Assembly (NCBI GenBank): GCA_016702705.1
Contig: JADJDM010000006.1
Span: 327,472-391,471, forward strand
Reading direction: 5' to 3'
DNA length: 64,000 nt
Source: Bacteroidota bacterium
Lineage (GTDB): Bacteria > Bacteroidota > Bacteroidia > B-17B0 > Aurantibacillaceae
Position numbers and translations under genes: made by a program. A model generated the notes under the pieces. That model had not been told where the DNA came from. It worked only from the letters and a program-made list of their open reading frames with translations, and did no database searches. Shown one piece after another: positions 21,801 through 30,301 of the stretch. Positions within the stretch are counted from its first letter, which is position 1; the number at the start of each line of letters is the position of its first letter.

Positions 21801-22976
21801 TTTAAACCACCTTTTCCCTTAGATGATTTTAGAGCTGAGGCTAAAAAGCATCTTGAAAATACACTTGTTTCTATTAAAGCTAAAAACAAGGTAACAACCA
21901 TTAACATTAATACCACTAAAAAGAAAAACGGCTTAAACAAAAAGAAACAGCTAACACCACGTGGGCAATTGCATTTAGAAACAATCTATGGTAGCTCGCA
22001 ACAATATGTAACAAAAGAAGAAAAAGTTGGAGCTAACTTTGATAAAAAATTAATTGCAACTATTGCTAATAAAAAATGTAGAGAAGCTTTATTAAAAAGA
22101 CTACTTGAATTTGACAGCGACCCTAAAAAAGCGTTTACAGGTAAAAACAGTTTAGATAAAAATCCATTGTACTTTGATGAACTTCAAACTTATAAAGTTC
22201 CTTTAAAAGTTAAAACCGTTGCTCTAGAAACAATTTATACAATAAGAAAAGACATTTCGCCTGATTTAAAAATTGATAAAGTTGTTGACCCAACAATAAA
22301 AAAAGTACTTGAAGCTCGATTAAAAGAACATAACAACGACCCTAAAAAAGCATTCTCTAACTTAGATGAAAACCCTATTTGGTTAAATAAAGAAAAGGGA
22401 ATTCAAATTAAACGAGTTACCATTACAGGCATCAATAATGCACAGGCACTCCATTCTAAAAAAGACAAAGAAGGTAAATTAATTGTAGACGAAAATGGAA
22501 ACACAATACCTGTAGATTTTGTAAATACTGGAAACAATCATCATGTTGCGATTTATAAAGACGACAAGGGTAATTTACATGAAAATGTAGTTTCCTTTTT
22601 TGATGCCACAACAAGAGTTAATTTAGGCTTACCAATTATTGACAAAACTTATAAAGAGAAGGAAGGTTGGCAGTTTTTGTTTAGCATGAAACAAAACGAA
22701 TACTTTGTTTTTCCCAATGAAACAACAGGGTTTAATCCAAACGAAACAGACTTATTAAATCCAGATAATTATGGTTCTATTAGCTCTAATTTATATAGAG
22801 TGCAGAAATTCACAGTTAAGGATTACTTTTTTAGACATCATTTAGAAACAAATGTTCAATCTGATAATAAATTAAAAGGTATTACTTGGCTAAGAACGGG
22901 TTTAAACAATATTAATAACATAGTAAAAGTCCGGGGTAATCACATTGGTCAAATAGTTTCAGTTGGCGAATATTAA
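18837..22976 (+). CDS. cas9: Cas9, type II-C RNA-guided endonuclease
   Basis: A 1379-residue Cas9, the usual length for Bacteroidota II-C enzymes. RuvC-I is KRILGLDLGTTSIGWA with D9. The Arg-rich bridge helix is at about 62-85 (LKRSMRRNLQRFKLRKENL). RuvC-II is EIRIELARELK with E690. The HNH is DIEHIIPQSR with D771, H774 and N797. RuvC-III is HRHHAMDALTIA with H940 and D943. All catalytic residues are present, so it should cleave both DNA strands. The C-terminal part (from about 960) contains two copies of a DPKKAF...NP module and the presumed PAM-reading domain. It is the first gene of the operon, diverging from the tracrRNA. There is no frameshift, although many genes in this window have one. 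Confidence 0.97.
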   Translation: MTKRILGLDLGTTSIGWAIVNEANDEKEKSEIIKLGVRVNPLTVDEQQNFEKGKSITTNADRTLKRSMRRNLQRFKLRKENLISLLKEYKFINDESILSENGNKTTFETYRLRAKAATEQISLEELARVLLMINKKRGYKSSRKAKSQDEGQLIDGMEIAKKLYEDNITPGQFVYQILKEGKKYIPDFYRSDLQSEFDKVFDKQLSFYPNVLTLELKKELQGKKRDAVWAICAKTFKENGVELVGTKRQGKATEQKLENYNWRVKGLSEQLNLEELVIVLQQINIQINGSSGYLGAISDRSKELYFNKQTVGQYLMAQLDENAHTKLKNQVFYRQDYLDEFNTIWETQAKFHEVLITELKSEIRDITIFYQRRLKSQKGLVSFCEFENRQIEITIEGKKKTKTVGFKVCPKSSPLFQEFKIWQIINNLQIIQKDNGNKQFLEQEQKEILYKELSFKDKLSKNEALKLLFENHKELDFNFKDIEGNRTQASIYRAFQTILELNGYEHDFSKMNADEILEIVQSVFIDLGYNTEILKFNSALEDEAFENQAAFQLWHLLYSFEGDNSNTGNEKLIQQLIDKYGFAREYAVILSNISFQPDYGSLSTKAIRKILPHLKEGNEFSVACTLAGYKHSKASLTKDEKEKKTLKNKLDILPKNSLRNPVVEKILNQMINVVNTSIDVYGKPDEIRIELARELKKSAKEREELTNAISKSTTDHEKYRATLKKEFGLSNVSRNDIIRYKLYLELEHRGFKTLYSETYIEPNKLFSKEFDIEHIIPQSRLFDDSFSNKTLESRSVNIEKANETAYDYILAKQGENGIKEYMSRIDDMYKAGKFSKTKYNKLKMKGADIPSDFIARDLRDTQYIAKKAKEILEELVKDVISTSGFVTDRLREDWQLIDIMKELNWDKYNKLGLTEVIENREGHKIERIKDWTKRNDHRHHAMDALTIAFTKRSHIQYLNNLNARSDKSGSIYGIETKELYRDKNNRLRFKPPFPLDDFRAEAKKHLENTLVSIKAKNKVTTININTTKKKNGLNKKKQLTPRGQLHLETIYGSSQQYVTKEEKVGANFDKKLIATIANKKCREALLKRLLEFDSDPKKAFTGKNSLDKNPLYFDELQTYKVPLKVKTVALETIYTIRKDISPDLKIDKVVDPTIKKVLEARLKEHNNDPKKAFSNLDENPIWLNKEKGIQIKRVTITGINNAQALHSKKDKEGKLIVDENGNTIPVDFVNTGNNHHVAIYKDDKGNLHENVVSFFDATTRVNLGLPIIDKTYKEKEGWQFLFSMKQNEYFVFPNETTGFNPNETDLLNPDNYGSISSNLYRVQKFTVKDYFFRHHLETNVQSDNKLKGITWLRTGLNNINNIVKVRGNHIGQIVSVGEY

Positions 22977-22987
22977 AACGTAAGCTA

Positions 22988-23713
22988 ATGCGCGATAAAT
23001 ACCCCGAATTAGAGCCTGGTAGCTACTATCATATTTACAACCGTGCTAATGGTAGTGAAAGGCTTTTTTTATCGGATGATAATTATCGTTTCTTTTTAAG
23101 GAAGTACTTGCAGTATATAGACCCTATTGTAAATACCTATTGCTATTGCTTGATGCCGAATCATTTTCATTTGCTTGTTCAGATTAAGAGTGAGGATGAG
23201 TTGATTCGTTTTTTTAATGCGCGCGCTGGAAAAAACCTTCTAGGTTTGCGTATTAAAGAAAAAAACGAAACAAATGAAACAAATACAAATATTGAATTAA
23301 CTGGTAAAAACCTAGAAGGTTTGATTTCAATTTTAGCAGAAAACACCGAGTTAACAAAAAACATCGAAAAATTTATTACCGCTCAATTCAGCAATTTCTT
23401 TAATTCTTACGCAAAAGCATTTAACAAACAGCAAAACCGCCTCGGTAGTTTGTTTATGAAAACATTTAAACGCATTAAAATTAATGACGAAAAATATTTT
23501 CGTAATGTAGTCAACTACATTCATCATAATGCTGTTGATGCTAAACTCTCATCAAAATTAGAGGATTGGCAATATTCATCTTATCATATTATTACTTCAA
23601 ATGAAGAAACATTTTTAAAAAGAGAAGAATTAATAGAATGGTTTCATGATTTAGAAAATTTTAAAATAGTACACCGTTTTGCACCAGAAGGAGGAGAAGA
23701 TATAGATATTTAA
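22988..23713 (+). CDS. RAYT-like Y1 (HUH) transposase inside the cas operon
   Basis: A 241-residue protein of the IS200/Y1_Tnp superfamily, closest in pattern to REP-associated tyrosine transposases. Visible: N-terminal PGSYYHIYNRANGSERLF; the HUH motif MPNHFHLLV with H59 and H61; candidate catalytic Tyr141 in NSYAKAFNKQQNRLGSLF; and the C-terminal YIHHNAVDAKL...WQYSSYH block typical of this family. These enzymes nick and join single-stranded DNA at hairpins. The gene begins 11 bp after the cas9 stop and ends 10 bp before cas1, on the same strand, so it should be co-transcribed. Residues about 82-112 look inserted and contain two palindromes. No terminal element ends were seen around it. Confidence 0.88.
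   Translation: MRDKYPELEPGSYYHIYNRANGSERLFLSDDNYRFFLRKYLQYIDPIVNTYCYCLMPNHFHLLVQIKSEDELIRFFNARAGKNLLGLRIKEKNETNETNTNIELTGKNLEGLISILAENTELTKNIEKFITAQFSNFFNSYAKAFNKQQNRLGSLFMKTFKRIKINDEKYFRNVVNYIHHNAVDAKLSSKLEDWQYSSYHIITSNEETFLKREELIEWFHDLENFKIVHRFAPEGGEDIDI
23233..23322. repeat. pair of complementary 15-bp palindromes inside the transposase gene
   Basis: AAACCTTCTAGGTTT at 23233-23247 and AAACCTAGAAGGTTT at 23308-23322 are each hairpins with 6-bp stems and are exact reverse complements of each other. Each is preceded by the direct repeat CTGGnAAAA. They are read in frame as GKNLLGL and GKNLEGL. This resembles a two-hairpin REP/BIME unit carried inside a coding sequence. Confidence 0.6.
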
Positions 23714-23723
23714 ACCCAACACC

Positions 23724-24623
23724 ATGATAAAGCGCACCATTTACTTTGGCAACCCTGCAAATTTAAGGTTAAAAGACCAGCAAATGAGTATTGAAACCTA
23801 TCCGGATGGCGAAATAAAAACGACTACTGTGCCTGTTGAAGATGTTGGTGTAGTTGTAATTGATAATCCTCAAATTACCATTAGTAGTGGTTTATTGCAG
23901 GCGCTACAAGCAAACAATGTTGTAGTTATTACATGTGATTATCGGCACATTCCTCAAAGCTTATTATTGCCCATGGAAGGGCATAGCACGCAGCAAGAGC
24001 GTTACGAAGCACAATTGGCGGCAAGCGAAAATCTAAAAAAACAATTATGGCAACAAACGGTAATTCAAAAAATACGCAATCAAGGTGCAAATTTAGAGCA
24101 ACTTTCGTTAAAGGCTGATTACCTTGTTCCACTATACAAAAATGTAAAAAGTGGCGATACCGATAATTGCGAGGCAACCGCTGCGGTTTATTATTGGCAA
24201 ACTATTTTTAAACACATTGATGGTTTTGTAAGATACAGAGAAGGACCAGCTCCTAACAATTTTTTGAATTACGGTTATGCCATTTTACGGGCCACCATGG
24301 CGCGTAGTATAGTTTCGGCAGGCTTACTCCCCACTCTCGGTATTTTTCATAGCAACCGATACAATGCTTTTTGTTTAGCTGATGATTTAATGGAACCTTA
24401 TCGTCCTTATGTAGATAAGATAGTGTATGATATGGTTACCGAATATGGGGCAATAGATGAGCTACAAAAAGAACACAAAGCCATTTTACTTAAAATACCT
24501 GCAATGGATGTATTTATTGATGGAGAAAATAGCCCCTTAATGATTGCTACCCAACGTACCGCAGTAAGTTTGGTAAAATGTTATGAGGGAACGCAGAGGA
24601 AAATGATTTATCCAGAATTATAA
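23724..24623 (+). CDS. cas1: Cas1, spacer integrase
   Basis: A 299-residue type II Cas1. With Cas2 it forms the complex that inserts new spacers at the first repeat. Metal-binding residues are present: E150 (NCEATAA), H209 (IFHSNRYNAF) and D221/E224 (LADDLMEPYRP). The N-terminal beta domain (KRTIYFGNPANLRLKDQQM) and helical C-terminus are normal for II-C. It is preceded at 10 bp by the transposase gene. Its stop codon lies in the left arm of a 68-bp palindromic element that separates it from cas2. Confidence 0.96.
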   Translation: MIKRTIYFGNPANLRLKDQQMSIETYPDGEIKTTTVPVEDVGVVVIDNPQITISSGLLQALQANNVVVITCDYRHIPQSLLLPMEGHSTQQERYEAQLAASENLKKQLWQQTVIQKIRNQGANLEQLSLKADYLVPLYKNVKSGDTDNCEATAAVYYWQTIFKHIDGFVRYREGPAPNNFLNYGYAILRATMARSIVSAGLLPTLGIFHSNRYNAFCLADDLMEPYRPYVDKIVYDMVTEYGAIDELQKEHKAILLKIPAMDVFIDGENSPLMIATQRTAVSLVKCYEGTQRKMIYPEL

Positions 24624-24687
24624 ATTAAAGCCGTCTCTCGATACATTCGCCTGAAAAAGGCGAACTCTCGACATGACTTTAATTTAT
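24620..24687. repeat. REP/MITE-like element between cas1 and cas2
   Basis: Outer 11-bp inverted repeat ATAAATTAAAG / CTTTAATTTAT (24620-24630, 24677-24687). Inside it is a hairpin TTCGCC...GGCGAA (24646-24664) flanked by TCTCGA on both sides. The core is much more GC-rich than the flanks. It could be mobile, or could act as an mRNA hairpin that lowers cas2 expression. Confidence 0.6.
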
Positions 24688-24720
24688 TATAATGAGGTTT
24701 GAAATTATATAATTGCAAAA

Positions 24721-25062
24721 ATGATAGAAACCGAACGTTTAAATGCCTACCGCATCATGTGGACACTAGTAATGTACGACTTACCAACCGAAACAAAAAA
24801 AGACCGAAAGGCGGCGGCCCGATTCAGGAAAGAATTGATGCAGGATGGCTTTAGTATGTTTCAGTTTAGCATGTACGTGCGGCACAGTGCTAGTAGCGAA
24901 AATGCCGATGTGCATAAAAGAAGGGTTAAAAATCTGCTACCTCAACATGGCAAAGTGGGTATTTTACAAATTACCGACAAACAATTTGGGCAAATTGAGC
25001 TTTTTTATGGTAAAAAGCCAGCGGAAGTGCCAAATGTACCTCAACAATTAGAACTTTTTTAG
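24721..25062 (+). CDS. cas2: Cas2, adaptation protein
   Basis: A 113-residue Cas2 with a ferredoxin-like fold: a first strand with D20 (LVMYDLPTETKKDR), the FQFSMYVRH strand and a C-terminal tail PNVPQQLELF typical of type II Cas2. It bridges Cas1 dimers during spacer capture. It lies 97 bp from cas1, separated by a palindromic element, and is the last gene of the operon. No csn2 or cas4 follows, which defines subtype II-C. Confidence 0.95.
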   Translation: MIETERLNAYRIMWTLVMYDLPTETKKDRKAAARFRKELMQDGFSMFQFSMYVRHSASSENADVHKRRVKNLLPQHGKVGILQITDKQFGQIELFYGKKPAEVPNVPQQLELF

Positions 25063-25073
25063 GTTTTAGGAAT

Positions 25074-25101
25074 AAAAAAACCGAGCCTAGGGCTCGGTTT
25101 A
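25074..25101 (-). terminator. terminator between cas2 and the array, oriented for the array
   Basis: A 10-bp stem (AAACCGAGCC with its complement) and a 3-base loop. On the minus strand it is followed by seven T's (plus-strand A's at 74-80); on the plus strand only by TTTAG. It should mainly end the array transcript coming from the right and only weakly end the cas transcript. Confidence 0.8.
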
Positions 25102-25176
25102 GTAATTGACAAACTGATTTTTTTAATCGTTAAATTCGATTTAAAGCCTTTGATATCAATGATTTTCAACCAACAA

Positions 25177-26877
25177 GTTGTTCATCAATAAATCAAAGAT
25201 ACAATTTGAAAGCAAATCACAAACTTGGATTGTTGCAAAGTTGTTCATCAATAAATCAAAGATACAATTTGAAAGCAAACCCCGTATTGTACGTTGTTCA
25301 TCAATAAATCAAAGATACAATTTGAAAGCAAATCACAACTAGGACTTGCCTACTGTTCCCTCCATAAATACCGTTGTTCATCAATAAATCAAAGATACAA
25401 TTTGAAAGCAAATCACAACAACGTTTAAATGTGATCACAATGTTGTTTATCAATAAATCAAAGATACAATTTGAAAGCAAATCACAACAGTAGCAAAGTT
25501 GTTATCAATAAATCAAGACAAGGTTGTTCATCAATAAATCAAAGATACAATTTGAAAGCAAATCACAACTATAACATAGCAGTTAATTGTAGTAGCTAAG
25601 TTGTTCATCAATAAATCAAAGATACAATTTGAAAGCAAATCACAACCTCTAATCCAAGATTGAACTTTTTATCAATGTTGTTCATCAATAAATCAAAGAT
25701 ACAATTTGAAAGCAAATCACAACTTGGTAAACCTTCAAACAAATCTCTTACCAGTTGTTCATCAATAAATCAAAGATACAATTTGAAAGCAAATCACAAC
25801 CCGTAATAGTTGGGTTTACATTCATTTTACGTTGTTCATCAATAAATCAAAGATACAATTTGAAAGCAAATCACAACCCATTGCCTCGTATTCTCTTTCA
25901 GTTTGTTGTTGTTCATCAATAAATCAAAGATACAATTTGAAAGCAAATCACAACCCGCTGGTGATGATTGGTGTGTAAAATTAGTTGTTCATCAATAAAT
26001 CAAAGATACAATTTGAAAGCAAATCACAACCCACCCCAATCTCTTCCATCTTCAGGTTTAGTTGTTCATCAATAAATCAAAGATACAATTTGAAAGCAAA
26101 TCACAACCTGGTATAGATGCTGAAAATATTAGTATCAGTTGTTCATCAATAAATCAAAGATACAATTTGAAAGCAAATCACAACTAAGCAAGTTTGTTGT
26201 TAATCACGATATAGTTGTTCATCAATAAATCAAAGATACAATTTGAAAGCAAATCACAACGGTGGTTCTATACCTACTATTATTACCATGTTGTTCATCA
26301 ATAAATCAAAGATACAATTTGAAAGCAAATCACAACCTTTTCGCATAGACCAAATTTTTTGATTTGTTGTTCATCAATAAATCAAAGATACAATTTGAAA
26401 GCAAATCACAACCCGTCGTTATACATTAGCGACTCTAACCACGTTGTTCATCAATAAATCAAAGATACAATTTGAAAGCAAATCACAACAAGTGTTGTCA
26501 AGGCATGGCTAATAGGGTTAAAGTTGTTCATCAATAAATCAAAGATACAATTTGAAAGCAAATCACAACTATCCTTCTAGTATCTAGCATAAATACGCTG
26601 TTGTTCATCAATAAATCAAAGATACAATTTGAAAGCAAATCACAACTACCTCTAGCCTCCTCCTCTTTAGCAATATGTTGTTCATCAATAAATCAAAGAT
26701 ACAATTTGAAAGCAAATCACAACCAGTACTTAAGTCCTCTTTTTTGAGGATTTGTTGTTCATCAATAAATCAAAGATACAATTTGAAAGCAAATCACAAC
26801 CAATGGCGTATGTCTAAGCGAAAAGAAAAGGTTGTTCATCAATAAATCAAAGATACAATTTGAAAGCAAATCACAAA
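25177..26877 (-). CRISPR. type II-C CRISPR array, 24 repeats
   Basis: There are 22 complete 47-bp repeats plus one truncated (25240-25279) and one fragment (25498-25516). From 25523 rightwards spacers are regular: 29-30 bp, one of 33 bp. At the left end they are 16, about 13, 33, 22 and 9 bp. On the coding (minus) strand the repeat begins GTTGTGATTTGCTTTC and ends TTGATGAACAAC. The first 24 bases pair with the tracrRNA. Variant repeats are R1 and R24 (end base) and R5 (one base). The left end is eroded and therefore older; the 5' end of the transcript is at the right. Spacers were not matched to any target. Confidence 0.97.
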
Positions 26878-26909
26878 AAAACGCCCCGACAAAATTGTCG
26901 AGGCGTTTT
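26878..26909 (-). terminator. secDF terminator abutting the first repeat
   Basis: A hairpin of 14 pairs with one mismatch (AAAACGCC...GGCGTTTT outer stem). Its minus-strand T-tract runs directly into the first repeat of the array at 26877. It ends secDF and occupies the place where a CRISPR leader would normally be. Confidence 0.85.
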
Positions 26910-26928
26910 AAATAAATTCAAAATCTTA

Positions 26929-29900
26929 TTAAGCTACTTTCTTTCTATCGAAATCAACAACTATTGGAGTTGAGATACATAATGAAGAGTAAGTACCAAT
27001 GATACGACCGATTAACAATGCGAAGATGAATCCGCGGATACTGTCGCCACCAAAGATGAAAATTACTAATAATACGAAGAATACAGTTAATGAAGTTAAT
27101 ATAGTACGACTTAATGTACTGTTTAATGCGAAGTTAATTAACTTGTTACGCTCTTCACCAAATACATCTGATTTTCCACTATCAGCTAAACGCTCACGAA
27201 TACGGTCGAATACAACAACTGTCTCTGTCATGGTGTAACCCATAACGGTTAAGATTGCTGCGATGAAATCCTGACCAATCTCTAAAGAGAAAGGAAGTAA
27301 TCCATCAAAAATAGTGTAGCATGATAATACGATTAAAGCATCATGGAACAATGCGATAACCGCACCTAAACCATATTGCCATTTTTTGAATCGGATTACG
27401 ATGTAGATAAACATTACTAAACAAGAGAATAAAATTGCTCCGTAAGCTCCGTAAACAATATCCGTTGCAATTGCAGGACCTACTTTTTGCTCACTTACAA
27501 TTTCAAATTTAGAACCTGAAGTTGATAAACCTGTTTTCAAGATATCTTCCACTTGCTTATCAGCAGTTTCATTTTGATCAGAAATACGGTAAGAAGTAGT
27601 GATTTTTAATTGACTTGCAGAACCTGCAGTTTTAACCTCTGGAGCTTCGTCTTCAAAAGCTTTAGTTAATTTAGATTTTACATCTTCAGTGTTCATGTCT
27701 TTTTCAAAGCGAACGATGTAAGTTCTACCACCTTTAAAATCTACACCTAAATTTAAACCACCATTTTTAAAGTAGAAAACAGCTCCTAAAATAATGATAA
27801 TAGCAGAAATTGAATAATATACTTTTCTTCTTCCAACGAAATCGAATGCAATGTTTTTGAAAGCATTTCTTGTCATTCCGTTATCGAAACTTAAATTAAC
27901 TTTTCTATTTAATAAAGTATCAAACACAACGCGAGATAACAATACCGCTGCAAATAATGAAGAGATAATACCAATACATAAAGTAGTAGCAAAACCTTGA
28001 ACTGGTCCATTACCAAAGATGTAAAGAATTAAACCTAAAATTAATAAAGTAACATTTGAATCGATGATCGAAGACATTGCATGTTTAAAACCTTCTTTAA
28101 TTGCTAGTGCCATTCCTTTACCAAGAGCTAATTCTTCACGAATACGCTCAAAAATTAAGATGTTTGCATCCACCGATAAACCGATGGTGAGTACGATACC
28201 TGCAATACCTGGTAATGTTAATACAGCTCCTAAAGAAACCAACACACCCATGATGAAGAATAAGTTGATTAACAATGCTAAGTTAGCTACCCAACCCGCT
28301 TTGTTATAATACATTGCCATAAAGATTAAGATAACGATGAAGGCAATAACAAATGATAATAAACCACTTTCAATTGCCTCAGCACCTAACGTTGGTCCAA
28401 CAATAGTTGATTGAACGATACGAGCAGTAGCAGGTAATTTACCAGCACTTAAAATTGCAACTAAAGCGTCAGCCTCAGCTTGGTCAAAGTTTCCAGAGAT
28501 TTGTGAGCTTCCGTTTGGAATTTCGCCATTAACTGTTGGAGCAGAATAAACTAAACCATCCATTACAATAGCAATACAACGACCACGATCGTTAGGATCT
28601 TGAGGATTTTTTGGAGAGTTAGCTGCAGTTAATTTTTTCCATTTTTGAGCTGCCTCAGGATTCATATTCATAGAGATTACGATTTTACCGTTCTCCATTC
28701 CTTTATCCGCTTTAGCAATGATATCACCATATAATGCAGGCTTACCGTTTCTATCTGTAATCTTAATTGCGTGTAACTCTAAATAATCACTTCCTTTATC
28801 AGCCTTAGCTGCCCAATAAAATTTTACTTTTGAAGGGAATAAACCTTTAACGCTTGTTAAGTTTAAATACTTATTTACTAGAGCTGTATCCTTAATACGA
28901 GCAACACCAACAACAGAACCTGGCGCAGGATACTGTTGTTTTTGTTCGTTCATATAAACACGAGGTACTAGAGGTCCACCACCAAAGAAGAAAGGATTTT
29001 CTTTTTGTGCAGCAGCTAATGAAGTATCCTTTGCAGCATTAGGGTCTTTTGCTTTGGCAGCCATTTTTCTTCTAACGTAGAATCCCTTTTTGAAGAAGCT
29101 GCTAATTTCGCTAATTCAGTTGAATCAGCTAAAAATTTTGCTAATTCAGCTTTAGTCATTTTAGCTCTATCAACAGTAACAACAGCAACCGAATCTTTCT
29201 TAAGTGTATCTTCAACTGCAGTTGTAGGATTTAAATAAGCTTTTACTTTTTTGTTTGCTTCAAATAATGAATTAATTAACTCATAATTTTCATATGTTTC
29301 CCAAAACTCTAAGTTTGCAGTTCCTTGCAACAATTTACGAACACGGTCTTTATCTTGTACACCTGGTAACTCAATTAAGATACGACCACTAGCTTCTAAT
29401 TGTTGAATGTTAGGTTGCGCTACACCGAAACGGTCAATACGAGAACGGTATGTTTTCTTAGCGTTATCAACTGCTTCGTTAACGCGTTCTTTAACGTATT
29501 CTAAAACTTGGTCGTTAGTAGCGTTATAATCAATTTTTCCTTTGTTCTCAATAGTTTGGAATAAAGGTGCTAATCTTCCTGATGGAGCAACTTTTCTGTA
29601 GCTATCTGCAAATAAAGCAACGAAATCTTTATTGTTTTCTACACCTAAGTTTTTCTTCGTTAAAGCAATTGCTTCGTTAAATGCAGGATCAGGATTGTTA
29701 TTAGATAAACCTTTGATGATATCACCAACAGATAATTCTAAAGTAACGTTGATACCACCACGTAAGTCAAGACCTAAGTTAATTTCTTTACCTTTTGCTT
29801 GCTCGTAAGTATAGTTTGTTAAACCGATATTGTAAACCGGTTGGTTTTTCATTGAATCTAAATAAGCTGTTTCTTTTAAACCTGCTACTGAATCTAAATA

Positions 29901-30095
29901 AGCTTTTTCTTTGTTTACATCACCCACAACAAAAACCTTTCCTACTTGTTTTACTGTTGCTAATTGAGCATAAGAAGAAGCGTAAGCTTTTGCGTCAGCT
30001 TCAACACCACGTGTTACCCACGTAAAAGATAAATAGAAAATACAGGCTAAACCTAATAAAATCGCGAATAAATTAATTGCACCTTTGTTTTGCAT
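26929..30095 (-). CDS. secDF: SecDF, fused protein-export membrane protein (one frameshift)
   Basis: About 1050 residues when joined, the fused SecD-SecF form usual in Bacteroidota. The SecD half starts MQNKGAINLFAILLGLACIFYLSFTW, with LGLDLRGGINVTLEL and GLSVDANILIFERIREEL. The SecF half has GVDFKGGRTYIVRF and MTETVVVFDRIRERL. Twelve membrane helices are expected. It uses the proton gradient to pull proteins out of the Sec channel. The frame breaks at the T-run 29064-29068; adding one base joins STLEEK to MAAKAKDPNAAK. It is an essential-type gene, so a sequencing error is likely. Confidence 0.93.
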
Positions 30096-30124
30096 AATAG
30101 ACTTCTGTTCTAAATTTAAGGGTG

Positions 30125-30155
30125 CAAATATATCATTTGCCTTTTATATTACCAA
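30125..30155 (-). promoter_or_regulatory. secDF promoter
   Basis: Minus-strand -7 box TATATTTG (30125-30132), 20 bases from a TTG -33 element (30153-30155), about 30 bp before the secDF ATG. Confidence 0.7.
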
Positions 30156-30301
30156 TTTTATATGCTAATCATTTATAAACTGATTTTAACAATTGATTTC
30201 CAGTAAATTAACTCATATAATCACGAAAAATAAGTGAGAGATAAAAAAACGGCTTAGGTTAGCTGAATTTACTATTTTAGCCTTCTGAAAATTAAACGAT
30301 A

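Noticed and set aside
21901..22440. Two DPKKAF modules in Cas9 as an unusual duplication
   Set aside because: From memory, related Bacteroidota Cas9 proteins show the same two modules, so it is probably a family trait.
23724..24623. Casposon-like origin of this Cas1
   Set aside because: Cas1 has the ordinary type II-C form with Cas2, Cas9 and an array. No polymerase B or terminal inverted repeats were seen.
24721..25176. csn2 or cas4 gene after cas2
   Set aside because: Only a terminator and AT-rich sequence lie between cas2 and the array, so the system is type II-C.
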